Below the pieces are notes generated by a model, which saw nothing but the letters and a program-made list of their open reading frames with translations, was not told the DNA's origin and searched no databases. Positions 1 through 6,498 of a stretch of 16,632 nucleotides of DNA are shown here, piece by piece. Numbering within the stretch: position 1 is the first letter of the stretch; each line of letters begins with the position of its first letter. Source of the DNA: Actinomycetes bacterium (lineage in GTDB: Bacteria; Actinomycetota; Acidimicrobiia; Acidimicrobiales; RAAP-2); assembly GCA_021795095.1 (NCBI GenBank), contig JAJYPU010000028.1, positions 1-16,632 on the forward strand. Reading direction: 5' to 3'. A program made the translations under genes and the position numbers.

Positions 1-346
1 CAACGCTGGCGACGGCCCGTTCGGGCGCGGCCGCGGGTGGCGCGGGTGGCGGCGCTGGCACGCTCTCGACCGCTGGCGCGGGTGTCGGGGCGGGGGCGCT
101 TTCGGCAACCGCCGCGGGCTTCGCGGTGTGGGCGGTCTTGGCGCCCTTGGGCTCGTCAGGCTGTACCTGGCGTCGCAGACCGTCGGCGTCCGCGCGACGA
201 CGGATGCGGTCGGCCTGGGCGTCCTCGATGGACGCGGATGGGCTCGAGGCACCTATGCCTAGTTTCTGTGCGAGCGCGAGCAACTCCTTGCTCGTCATCC
301 CGAGTTCCTTCGAGAGCTCGTGTACCCGGATCTTCTTCAGCGCCAA
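1..346 (-). CDS. infB: Translation initiation factor IF-2, N-terminal part (cut by window edge)
   Basis: IF-2 is the GTPase that places initiator tRNA on the 30S subunit. Only the first 115 codons are inside the window; the G domain lies beyond base 1. The N-terminus reads ALKKIRVHELSKELGMTSKE, then LLALAQKLGIG, which is the conserved IF2_N fold (KIRVHELAKELG-type). After about residue 60 it becomes a Pro/Ala-rich linker, usual for IF-2 of GC-rich actinobacteria. I chose the TTG at 346-344 because the conserved IF2_N motif begins four codons later and an AAGGGA ribosome binding site (357-352) precedes it by five bases. It is the last visible gene of the rimP-nusA-ylxR-infB operon, 65 bases after the ylxR stop. 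The identity is secure; only the exact start rests on inference. Confidence 0.93.
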   Translation of the reverse strand, partial: MALKKIRVHELSKELGMTSKELLALAQKLGIGASSPSASIEDAQADRIRRRADADGLRRQVQPDEPKGAKTAHTAKPAAVAESAPAPTPAPAVESVPAPPPAPPAAAPERAVASV

Positions 347-411
347 AACGTTCCCTTACATCGGAGTGTGTACGACGCGCGCACACACAGTCACCTATTC
401 TTTCACAACCA

Positions 412-669
412 TCAGCAGTGCGGACCAGCCCCCGCACCAACGAGCGCGACCAGGTCGTCCACGTCGGCCGCGGACACCGGCGACCGTAGCGCTCGCGCTA
501 CCGCGCCCCACCGCAGACGCGACCCACAATCCCGGTCACGACACCACCAGACACCTCGCCCGACCCCCCGGCCGAGGTACCACGACCCATCTTCACCGCG
601 ACCCGCCCGACACAGTTCCACGTCCGGGCGTCGGGCGCGGCAGACCACGCACGTTCGAAACGGGGCTAT
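412..669 (-). CDS. ylxR: YlxR-family (DUF448) RNA-binding protein, apparent ATA start
   Basis: Small YlxR/DUF448 protein, as normally found between nusA and infB; family members bind RNA and are linked to ribosome or RNase P function, but the role is not settled. The frame reads RTCVVCRARRP, then GRGVWWC, then WGAVARALRSPVS, matching the family landmarks (RTCVxCR, GRGAYLC, KALERALR). The stop at 412-414 gives 85 residues. No ATG, GTG or TTG lies upstream of the first Cys in this frame: after the in-frame stop at 697-699 the only plausible starts are ATC (688-690) and ATA (667-669). ATA gives MAPFRTCVVCR, the usual N-terminus length, sits seven bases after GGAGG, and overlaps the nusA stop as ATAG. 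The GTG at 648-646 would remove the first Cys (residue 7) of the CxxC pair. Gene identity is firm; the ATA start is my inference. Confidence 0.82.
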   Translation of the reverse strand: MAPFRTCVVCRARRPDVELCRAGRGEDGSWYLGRGVGRGVWWCRDRDCGSRLRWGAVARALRSPVSAADVDDLVALVGAGAGPHC

Positions 670-1772
670 GCCTCGCCCTCCTGCACCGATACCGCATCAT
701 CGGCGCTGGCCGCGGCGTGTTCCTCGCCGACGGTCACGACGTGGACGACCTCGTCGACGACGACGTCGTCCTCGGTCCAGACCTCGTCAACGACCTCCTC
801 TTCGACACCCTCATTCTCGGAGCGGATGTCGATGCGCCACCCGGTCAACCGGGCGGCGAGCCGTGCGTTCTGGCCCTCTTTGCCGATCGCGAGGGAGAGC
901 TGCTGATCGTGCACGATGACCGTCGCCACACCCTGCTCCTCGTCGAGGCGGACCTCACGGACCCGCGCCGGCGCGAGCGCGGCCTGGATGAACTCGACGG
1001 GATCGTCGCTGTAGGGCACAACATCAATGCGCTCAGAGCGCAGTTCGTTGGTGATGTTGCGCACGCGCGAGCCCCGGGCTCCCACGCACGCCCCGACCGG
1101 GTCGACCATGGCGTCATTCGAGGCCACCGCGATCTTGCTCCGGTGACCGGGCTCTCGAGCGATTGCCTTGATCTCGACTATGCCGTTGGCGATCTCGGGG
1201 ACCTCGATCTCGAAGAGCTTGGCCACTAGGGCCGGGTGCGTGCGGCTCACGACAATCTGGGGACCTTTGTTGGTCTTGCGCACTTCGACGATGTACACCT
1301 TGATGCGTGCGCCGTGCTCGTAGCGCTCGAAGGCGATCTGCTCGGCCTGGGGCAGCAGCGCCTCGACACGCCCGAGGTCGAGCAGCGTGTAGCGGTTGTC
1401 GTTCTGCTGGACCGTGCCCGAGACGATGTCACCCTCGCGGTTGGCGAACTCCTCGTACATCTGGCGACGCTGGATGTCGCGGATGAGCTGCATCAGAACC
1501 TGCTTGGCGGTCTGGGCCGCGATCCGCCCGAAGTCCTCGGGTGTCGCGTCCCACTCGCGCGTGACGTTGCCCTCGACGTCCAGCTCGAGTCCCCAGACCT
1601 TGATTTCGCCCGTCTCGGGGTTGATCTCGACCTCGGCGTCCTCGGCGGAGTCGGGCCGGCGCTTGTAGGCCGCCAGCAGCGCGTTCGCGAGGGCGATGAG
1701 CAGTTCGCCCTCGTCGATGTTCTGGTCGCGCGCAATCTGGCCGAGCGCCTCAAGGAATTCGAAGTTCGCCAT
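666..1772 (-). CDS. nusA: Transcription termination/antitermination factor NusA
   Basis: NusA binds RNA polymerase and nascent RNA and modulates pausing, intrinsic termination and antitermination. The 368-residue protein shows the N-terminal polymerase-binding domain (about 1-110, with FEFLEALGQIARDQNI), an S1 domain (about 113-178, EGDIVSGTV onward), and two KH domains: KH1 with VGACVGARGSRVRNI near 226-240 and KH2 with LSLAIGKEGQNARLAARL near 292-309. The C-terminal 50 residues are acidic and there are no E. coli-type AR repeats, as usual outside Proteobacteria. I chose the ATG at 1772-1770: it shares one base with the rimP stop (TGATG), and AAGG lies six bases upstream. The GTG one codon earlier is only three bases from that site. 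The gene ends in TAG overlapping the apparent ylxR start. Confidence 0.97.
   Translation of the reverse strand: MANFEFLEALGQIARDQNIDEGELLIALANALLAAYKRRPDSAEDAEVEINPETGEIKVWGLELDVEGNVTREWDATPEDFGRIAAQTAKQVLMQLIRDIQRRQMYEEFANREGDIVSGTVQQNDNRYTLLDLGRVEALLPQAEQIAFERYEHGARIKVYIVEVRKTNKGPQIVVSRTHPALVAKLFEIEVPEIANGIVEIKAIAREPGHRSKIAVASNDAMVDPVGACVGARGSRVRNITNELRSERIDVVPYSDDPVEFIQAALAPARVREVRLDEEQGVATVIVHDQQLSLAIGKEGQNARLAARLTGWRIDIRSENEGVEEEVVDEVWTEDDVVVDEVVHVVTVGEEHAAASADDAVSVQEGEA
677..681 (-). promoter_or_regulatory. Ribosome binding site for ylxR, inside the end of nusA
   Basis: On the minus strand GGAGG occupies 681-677, within the last codons of nusA, followed by seven bases and then ATA at 669-667. 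The spacing is ideal for initiation at the ATA and far too long (28 bases) for the GTG at 648. This site is the main sequence argument for the non-canonical start. Confidence 0.6.
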
Positions 1773-2263
1773 CACTTGCCTTTCTTACTCGCCGTCGAGG
1801 CTTTGGGCTTCTTAGCGGACGTCGTCTCGGGACCCCAATGGAAGACGGTCCGCGCGCGCTCGATGGCGTCGAGTTGGACGGTGATCTCGCCGCGCTCGGC
1901 GTCGGCGATCGTCACGGTCGTGTCGTCCGCGCGCACAATCTCGCCTTCTAGACGGCGAGTGGGTTCATCGTCACGGTGCTCGCGCAGCGTGACGATCTCG
2001 CCGACGGCGCTCGCGAAGTGCTCGGGGGTGCGAAGGCGCCGTTCTAAGCCCGGACTCGAGACATCGAGCGTGAAGTGGCCTTCGATCGGGTCGTTCTCGT
2101 CGAGCCACGCCGAAATCGCGCGGTTCGCGGCGGTCAGGGCGTCGACGTCGACGCCACCCTCGCGGCGAACGACGACATTGAGCGTCCCGGCGACGAGTTC
2201 CAGGTCGTAGAGGTCGAGTCCCAGTGGGCTAAGGAGTGATCGCACGGGTGTCTCCAGATCCAT
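1772..2263 (-). CDS. rimP: Ribosome maturation factor RimP
   Basis: RimP assists 30S subunit maturation. The 163-residue protein has the family layout: an alpha/beta N-terminal domain with LYDLELV (18-24) and the hallmark LDVSSPGLERRL (66-77), then a C-terminal SH3-like domain containing GEIV and the ITVQLDAIERARTVF segment, and a Lys-rich tail. The start is the ATG at 2263, which lies six bases after AGGAG (2274-2270). The ATG two codons earlier touches that site directly. A longer in-frame reading begins at 2365 but would start inside the promoter -10 element and run through the terminator hairpin, so I reject it. First gene of the rimP-nusA-ylxR-infB operon. Confidence 0.95.
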   Translation of the reverse strand: MDLETPVRSLLSPLGLDLYDLELVAGTLNVVVRREGGVDVDALTAANRAISAWLDENDPIEGHFTLDVSSPGLERRLRTPEHFASAVGEIVTLREHRDDEPTRRLEGEIVRADDTTVTIADAERGEITVQLDAIERARTVFHWGPETTSAKKPKASTASKKGK

Positions 2264-2295
2264 GGCCATCTCCTCTCTATGTCGCCGGGCGGGAC

Positions 2296-2327
2296 AAAGA
2301 AAAAGCGCGGGCCCGAGGCCCGCGCTT
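2296..2327 (-). terminator. Intrinsic terminator / candidate attenuator in the rimP leader
   Basis: A perfect 11-bp inverted repeat, AAGCGCGGGCC (2303-2313) and GGCCCGCGCTT (2317-2327), has a 3-base loop. Read on the minus strand it is followed by a T-rich tract (TTTTTCTTT, 2304-2296). It is a textbook rho-independent terminator for minus-strand transcription. It lies about 22 bases upstream of the rimP ribosome binding site and about 30 bases downstream of the predicted start of transcription, so it should act as an attenuator of rimP-nusA-infB. It could also end read-through from proS. Confidence 0.85.
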
Positions 2328-2363
2328 AAACGAGTCCAAACGTCCTTGGCGGACTGTCGAACC

Positions 2364-2393
2364 ATTGTAGCAGTTGCGTCCGGCGATGAGCAA
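2364..2393 (-). promoter_or_regulatory. Sigma70-type promoter with extended -10, upstream of rimP
   Basis: On the minus strand TTGCTC (2393-2388) is followed by an 18-base spacer and TACAAT (2369-2364), preceded by TGC to give an extended -10 (TGCTACAAT). The -10 matches consensus at five of six positions; the -35 matches only TTG. Transcription would begin near 2357, giving a leader of about 94 bases before the rimP ATG at 2263. An A-rich stretch just upstream of the -35 could help as an UP-like element. Called by eye, without a scoring matrix. Confidence 0.6.
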
Positions 2394-2472
2394 CGCCTCC
2401 GACGCGGATCCGCTCGGCGTTACTTACGCGTTTTTGCTGATCGACGGGCGTGGCGTACGCACCGCGCGACGA

Positions 2473-2505
2473 GGCGCCGGTCTCGACGACGCCAAACCGG
2501 GCGCC
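2473..2505 (-). repeat. Imperfect hairpin downstream of proS
   Basis: Arms GGCGCCGGT (2473-2481) and ACCGGGCGCC (2496-2505) pair with one bulged base around a 14-base loop. There is no T-tract, so it is not a standard intrinsic terminator. It could stabilise the 3' end of the proS transcript. The rest of 2264-2530 holds only the promoter and terminator listed separately; I see no gene in it. Confidence 0.3.
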
Positions 2506-2530
2506 GACCCGACGGCCCGAGACGCCGCAA

Positions 2531-3940
2531 TCAGTAGGACTTGGCGACGATCGCCACGAGGTCGGCCTCGTCGGGGCTGTTCGGTGTCGTGCCGTCGGCG
2601 CGTTGGATACAGCGCACCGAGACCGCCAGGTCGTTCAGCCGCGCCTCCCCCGCGTCGCCGACCAGGTCCCAGGCGACACGGGCGAAGCCCGTCTGGGCGG
2701 CTTCGATGGCGTCGTCGACCGAGGTCACGTTGGCTGTGGCAGCGTCGCGCCTGGTCCGGGCGTCCTCGAGCAGCGCGACCTGCATCTCCTCGAGCAGTTC
2801 CGCCGCCCGAGCCGCCAACTGGTCGAGCGCCACGAGGTGCTTGGAGCCGTCATCGCGGCGCACCACAGTGACCACGCCGTTAGCGAGGTCGCGGGGACCG
2901 ACCTCGACGCGAAGCGGCACGCCCTTGATCTCCCAGTCCGTCACCCGTCGCCCGAAGGACCCTCGACCCCGGTCAACCGACGTAGCGATCCCGCCGGCGC
3001 GCAACGCAGCGTCGATCGTGGTGCAGGCCTCGAGCACTGCGGGCTCGTCGCGCACCGCGACGATCACCGCTTGGATCGGCGCCATCCGCGGCGGCACGAC
3101 GAGTCCCCGGTCGTCACCGTGGGCCATGATGAGCCCACCCACCAAGCGCGTCGAGGCACCCCACGAGGTCGTGTGACAGAGTTCTGACTGGCCCGCCTCG
3201 CTCTGGAAGACAATGTTGAACGCACGCGCGAAGTTCTGGCCGAGCTCGTGGCTCGTCGTCATCTGCAGCGCCTTGCCGTCACGCATCATCCCCTCACAGG
3301 TCAAGGTGTTGATCGCGCCAGCGAAGCGTTCCCGCGGCGATTTGATGCCCACGTAGGCGGGTACCGCCATGACGTTGACCAAGAAGTCGTAGTACACCTC
3401 GAGGTGGATGCGCATCGCGTAGGCCGCGGCGTCCTCGTAGGAGACGTGCGCCGTGTGCCCCTCTTGCCAGAGGAACTCCGACGAGCGCAAAAACAGCCGG
3501 GGGCGCAACTCCCAGCGCACCACGTTCGCCCACTGGTTGAGCAGCAGGGGCAGGTCCCGATAGCTCTGTATCCACTTGGCCATGAACTCGCCGACCACGG
3601 TCTCTGAGGTCGGGCGAACGACCACGGGCTCGCTCAGCTCCTCACCACCGGCGTAGGTCACCACCGCCAACTCTGGGCTGAATCCCTCGACGTGCTCGGC
3701 CTCGCGGGCGAAGTAACTCTGGGGGATGAACAGCGGGAAGTAGGCGTTCTGGGCACCGGCGGCCTTGATCCGGGCGTCCATCTCCGCCTGGATCCGCTCC
3801 CACAAGGCGTACCCGTAGGGCCGGATCACCATGGTCCCGCGCACCGGACCGTTGTCGGCCATCTCTGCCTTGGCAACAACGTCCTGGTACCAGCGGGGGA
3901 AGTCTTCGGACTGCGAGGTCAGGGCATTAGGTGACGCCAC
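2531..3940 (-). CDS. proS: Prolyl-tRNA synthetase, short archaeal/Thermus-type
   Basis: Class II synthetase charging tRNA-Pro. The 469-residue sequence follows the Thermus thermophilus type: DFPRWYQDVV near the start, GPVRGTMVIRPYGYALWE (31-48, motif 1), VVRPTSET (107-114), FLRSSEFLWQEGHTAH (150-165, motif 2) and GDDRGLVVPPR (275-285, motif 3), then the anticodon-binding domain with WEIKGVPLRVEVGPRDL (336-352). It lacks the large INS editing insertion of the longer bacterial type. It ends in Lys-Ser-Tyr, the typical terminal Tyr of this class, but the C-terminal zinc-binding region keeps only one Cys (C444). The GTG start at 3940 follows GGAG by four bases. It lies 43 bases after ispG and is the last gene before the rimP operon. 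Confidence 0.95.
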   Translation of the reverse strand: MASPNALTSQSEDFPRWYQDVVAKAEMADNGPVRGTMVIRPYGYALWERIQAEMDARIKAAGAQNAYFPLFIPQSYFAREAEHVEGFSPELAVVTYAGGEELSEPVVVRPTSETVVGEFMAKWIQSYRDLPLLLNQWANVVRWELRPRLFLRSSEFLWQEGHTAHVSYEDAAAYAMRIHLEVYYDFLVNVMAVPAYVGIKSPRERFAGAINTLTCEGMMRDGKALQMTTSHELGQNFARAFNIVFQSEAGQSELCHTTSWGASTRLVGGLIMAHGDDRGLVVPPRMAPIQAVIVAVRDEPAVLEACTTIDAALRAGGIATSVDRGRGSFGRRVTDWEIKGVPLRVEVGPRDLANGVVTVVRRDDGSKHLVALDQLAARAAELLEEMQVALLEDARTRRDAATANVTSVDDAIEAAQTGFARVAWDLVGDAGEARLNDLAVSVRCIQRADGTTPNSPDEADLVAIVAKSY

Positions 3941-3983
3941 GATTCTCCTTCACTTGAGTGGCGAAAGCCTAGCCAAGCACGGA

Positions 3984-5210
3984 CTATTCGACGCGACGTC
4001 GGATCCGCTCGATCCGTTCGCCGCCGTGGTTCACGTCCAGACCACGGTCGTCGAGCAGGAGCGCCCGGTCGGCCGCGGCCTCGGCCTCGGCCGAGACGTC
4101 ACGCGCGGCCAGCCGCGCGGCCACGCCCTCAGCGGCGATCTTCTTCGCCTCGTCGACGAGGGCCTCGACCATGTCCGCCTCGGGGACAACCCGAACGATC
4201 TGGCCCTGGATGAAGAGGTGGCCGCGGTGCTTGCCGGCGGCGATGCCGAGGTCCGCGTGACGAGCCTCACCAGGTCCGTTGACGACACAGCCCATCACCG
4301 CGACCTGGATCGGCAACTCGAGCGCGCTGAGCGCCTCCTGGGCCTCGTTGGCCACCCGGATGACGTCTACCTCGGCTCGCCCGCAGCTCGGGCACGCGAT
4401 GAGGTCCAGCCCCTTTCGTTCACGCAGCCCGAGCGACTCCAGCAGCTGGCGACCGGCGCGGGCCTCCTCGACGGGGTCGGCGGTCAACGAATATCGCAGG
4501 GTGTCGCCGATGCCCTCGGCGAGCAGGGTGGCGATGCCGGCCGTGCCCTTGATGAGACCGCCGGGGAGCGGACCCGCTTCGGTGACGCCGAGGTGCAAGG
4601 GGTGATCGAACGTCTCCGAGGCCAGTCGGTAGGCCGTGATCATCGTCGCCACCGACGACGCCTTGACCGAGATCTTGACGTCCGAGAAGCCGACTTCCTC
4701 GAAATAGGCCAACTCGATTCGTGCCGACTCGACCAGCGCCTCGGGCGTCGCCCCCCCGAACCGCTCGTAGATGTCGGGGTGCAGGCTGCCCGCGTTCACC
4801 CCGATGCGGATCGGCACGCCTCGATCACGGGCCTCACTTGCGACCAGTCGGATCTCTTCGGGCTTGCGCAAGTTCCCCGGGTTCAGTCGCAGCCCGTGGA
4901 CCCCCGCCTCGAGGGCCGCGATGGCCATCTCGACGTGGAAGTGGATGTCCGCCACGATCGGCACCGGTGAGCGAGGCACGATCTGCACGAGCCCCTCGGC
5001 GGCGGCCCGCTCATTGCAGGTGCAGCGCACGATGTCCGCCCCGGCGGCGGCGAGCGCATAGATCTGGGCGAGCGTCCCCTCGACGTCGGCCGTCTTGGTC
5101 GTGGTCATGGATTGGACCGAAATCGGCGCGTCGCCTCCAATCTTCACCGATCCAACGGCGATCTGACGGGTGCGGCGGCGCGGGGTGAGAGAACTAGCGG
5201 TTACGTCCAT
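3984..5210 (-). CDS. ispG: 4-hydroxy-3-methylbut-2-en-1-yl diphosphate synthase (IspG/GcpE)
   Basis: IspG reductively converts MEcPP to HMBPP, the penultimate step of the MEP isoprenoid pathway, using a [4Fe-4S] cluster. The 408-residue protein has the N-terminal TIM barrel (PISVQSMTTTKTADV near 29-43, VADIHFH near 86-92, LRLNPGN 107-113) and the C-terminal cluster domain with C273 and C276 in ACPSCGR, C308 in VMGCVVNGPGE, and E315. All cluster ligands are intact. It has a tail of about 50 residues past the last conserved block (VRVVPEADMVEALV), slightly longer than usual. The ATG at 5210 has no strong Shine-Dalgarno sequence. It lies in the same gene run as dxr, so two MEP enzymes are linked. 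Confidence 0.97.
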   Translation of the reverse strand: MDVTASSLTPRRRTRQIAVGSVKIGGDAPISVQSMTTTKTADVEGTLAQIYALAAAGADIVRCTCNERAAAEGLVQIVPRSPVPIVADIHFHVEMAIAALEAGVHGLRLNPGNLRKPEEIRLVASEARDRGVPIRIGVNAGSLHPDIYERFGGATPEALVESARIELAYFEEVGFSDVKISVKASSVATMITAYRLASETFDHPLHLGVTEAGPLPGGLIKGTAGIATLLAEGIGDTLRYSLTADPVEEARAGRQLLESLGLRERKGLDLIACPSCGRAEVDVIRVANEAQEALSALELPIQVAVMGCVVNGPGEARHADLGIAAGKHRGHLFIQGQIVRVVPEADMVEALVDEAKKIAAEGVAARLAARDVSAEAEAAADRALLLDDRGLDVNHGGERIERIRRRVE

Positions 5211-5247
5211 GGCACCATTCTGCCGTGCCGCGGGTCGGCCGACTCCA

Positions 5248-6498
5248 TCACTGGAAGGGATTCACAATCGGGTGGACGATGTCCAAGTAGAGCGTCGCGG
5301 CGAACAGGGCCAGCAGCACCAGGGAGAACGCGTACACGACGGGCAGAAGGCGCTGGATGTCCGCGTGATACGCGCGACCTCGCCGACTGCGAATGCGCTC
5401 GTACGTGGCGACCAGCACGTAGCCACCGTCGAGCGGCAGCATCGGCACCATGTTCAAGAGCCCGACGAAGATGTTCACGACCATCAAGATCTCGAGCAAC
5501 ACCCCCACGCCGAGTTGGGTGCTCTGCACCGCGAGGCGCACCACACCGACGATCGACTGCGGGCGGTTCAGCTGGGCGGTCGGGTTCGACGCCGCGACGG
5601 GATTAGTGACCTGGTGGAACAGACTTGCGAACTCACCGGGCGAGAACACGTGGACGATGCCCTTGGCGGCGAGTCCGACAGTTGAGATGACCTTGGTGAA
5701 CGACGCCGGCACGGCACCCAGCCACGACTCGTGCACGATCAGATCCTTCAATCCGACACCGAGGTAGCCAACGGGCGTCGGTCCCGTGGCTACGGGCTGA
5801 CCACCCACACGCAGGTGTCGCCCGTCCTCGGGCACGGCGTAGAGCGTGTGCTTGGCGCCGTTGCGCTCGACCACGATCCGCAACCGTTGGCCCGTGTGGT
5901 CGTGGACCAGATTCACGAGGCGGTTCACGTTGGTGATGGACACGCCGTCGATGGACAGGACCTGGTCGCCGACTCGCAGTCCCGCGATCTGCGCGGGGTT
6001 TCGCCGCTGGCCGTCGAAGTGGGTGAAGCTGCCGATGCCGATGTGACTCGCCGACGGCAGGCCGACGAACGTCAACGAGGCCCACGCGAGCAACAGCGCC
6101 ATCACGACGTGCATCAGTGAGCCGGCCGACGCGAAGAGCACCTTGCGCGGATAGGACGCGGCGCGATAGGTCCGACCTTCAATCGCGGGATCCACGGTGT
6201 CACTCCAGGTCATGCCGGGCACCTTCACGTACCCGCCGAGCGGCAGGAGCCGCACGCCGTAGCGGGTCTCGCCCACCGTGGTCGACCACACGACGGGACC
6301 GAAGCCCACGAAGAAATCCGTCACGAGCAGCCCCGCGCGCTTGGCCGTGATGAAGTGGCCGAACTCGTGTCCCATCACCATCACGACGATGGCCACGATG
6401 ACGACGGGCAGCGCCCATCCCGCCCACATGTCCAAGAGCACCACGCCCACGGCAACCGCGGCGAGGAATCGGGTGATCGCCCATCGTTGAGCCGTCAT
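5248..6498 (-). CDS. rseP: M50 site-2 intramembrane metalloprotease (RseP/Rip1 type)
   Basis: Membrane zinc protease that cuts substrates such as anti-sigma factors within the membrane. The 416-residue protein has an N-terminal hydrophobic stretch (10-42) running into the active site HEFGH (44-48), then GVRLLPLGGYVKVPGM (81-96), a membrane segment near 125-146, a PDZ domain (about 165-225, with AGLRVGDQVLSIDGVSI), and a C-terminal part with NMVPMLPLDGG (349-359), whose LDG supplies the third zinc ligand, plus a last membrane segment near 385-407. The ATG at 6498 overlaps the dxr stop as ATGA and has GAGG five bases upstream; longer upstream readings lie inside dxr. In M. tuberculosis the homologue Rip1 likewise sits between dxr and ispG. 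Its substrates cannot be told from this window. Confidence 0.94.
   Translation of the reverse strand: MTAQRWAITRFLAAVAVGVVLLDMWAGWALPVVIVAIVVMVMGHEFGHFITAKRAGLLVTDFFVGFGPVVWSTTVGETRYGVRLLPLGGYVKVPGMTWSDTVDPAIEGRTYRAASYPRKVLFASAGSLMHVVMALLLAWASLTFVGLPSASHIGIGSFTHFDGQRRNPAQIAGLRVGDQVLSIDGVSITNVNRLVNLVHDHTGQRLRIVVERNGAKHTLYAVPEDGRHLRVGGQPVATGPTPVGYLGVGLKDLIVHESWLGAVPASFTKVISTVGLAAKGIVHVFSPGEFASLFHQVTNPVAASNPTAQLNRPQSIVGVVRLAVQSTQLGVGVLLEILMVVNIFVGLLNMVPMLPLDGGYVLVATYERIRSRRGRAYHADIQRLLPVVYAFSLVLLALFAATLYLDIVHPIVNPFQ

Noticed and set aside
126..1229. Long plus-strand open frame of 367 codons opposite infB, ylxR and nusA
   Set aside because: It lies antisense to well-identified genes, has no recognisable motif or ribosome binding site, and is expected from GC-rich codon bias on the coding strand.
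1236..2210. Plus-strand open frame of 324 codons opposite nusA and rimP
   Set aside because: Antisense to the NusA S1 and KH domains and RimP; the product is low in aromatic residues and has no domain signature.
2264..2365. Upstream extension of rimP to an ATG at 2365
   Set aside because: The ATG overlaps the promoter -10 hexamer and the extension would translate through the terminator hairpin; a good AGGAG serves the ATG at 2263.
2374..2871. Plus-strand open frames in the proS-rimP gap extending into proS
   Set aside because: Arg/Pro-rich shadow composition and antisense to proS; the gap itself is better explained by promoter and terminator elements.
3831..4970. Plus-strand open frame of 379 codons opposite proS and ispG
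   Set aside because: Shadow of ispG: the minus strand carries all IspG cluster ligands and motifs, and the plus-strand product is composition-biased with no family resemblance.
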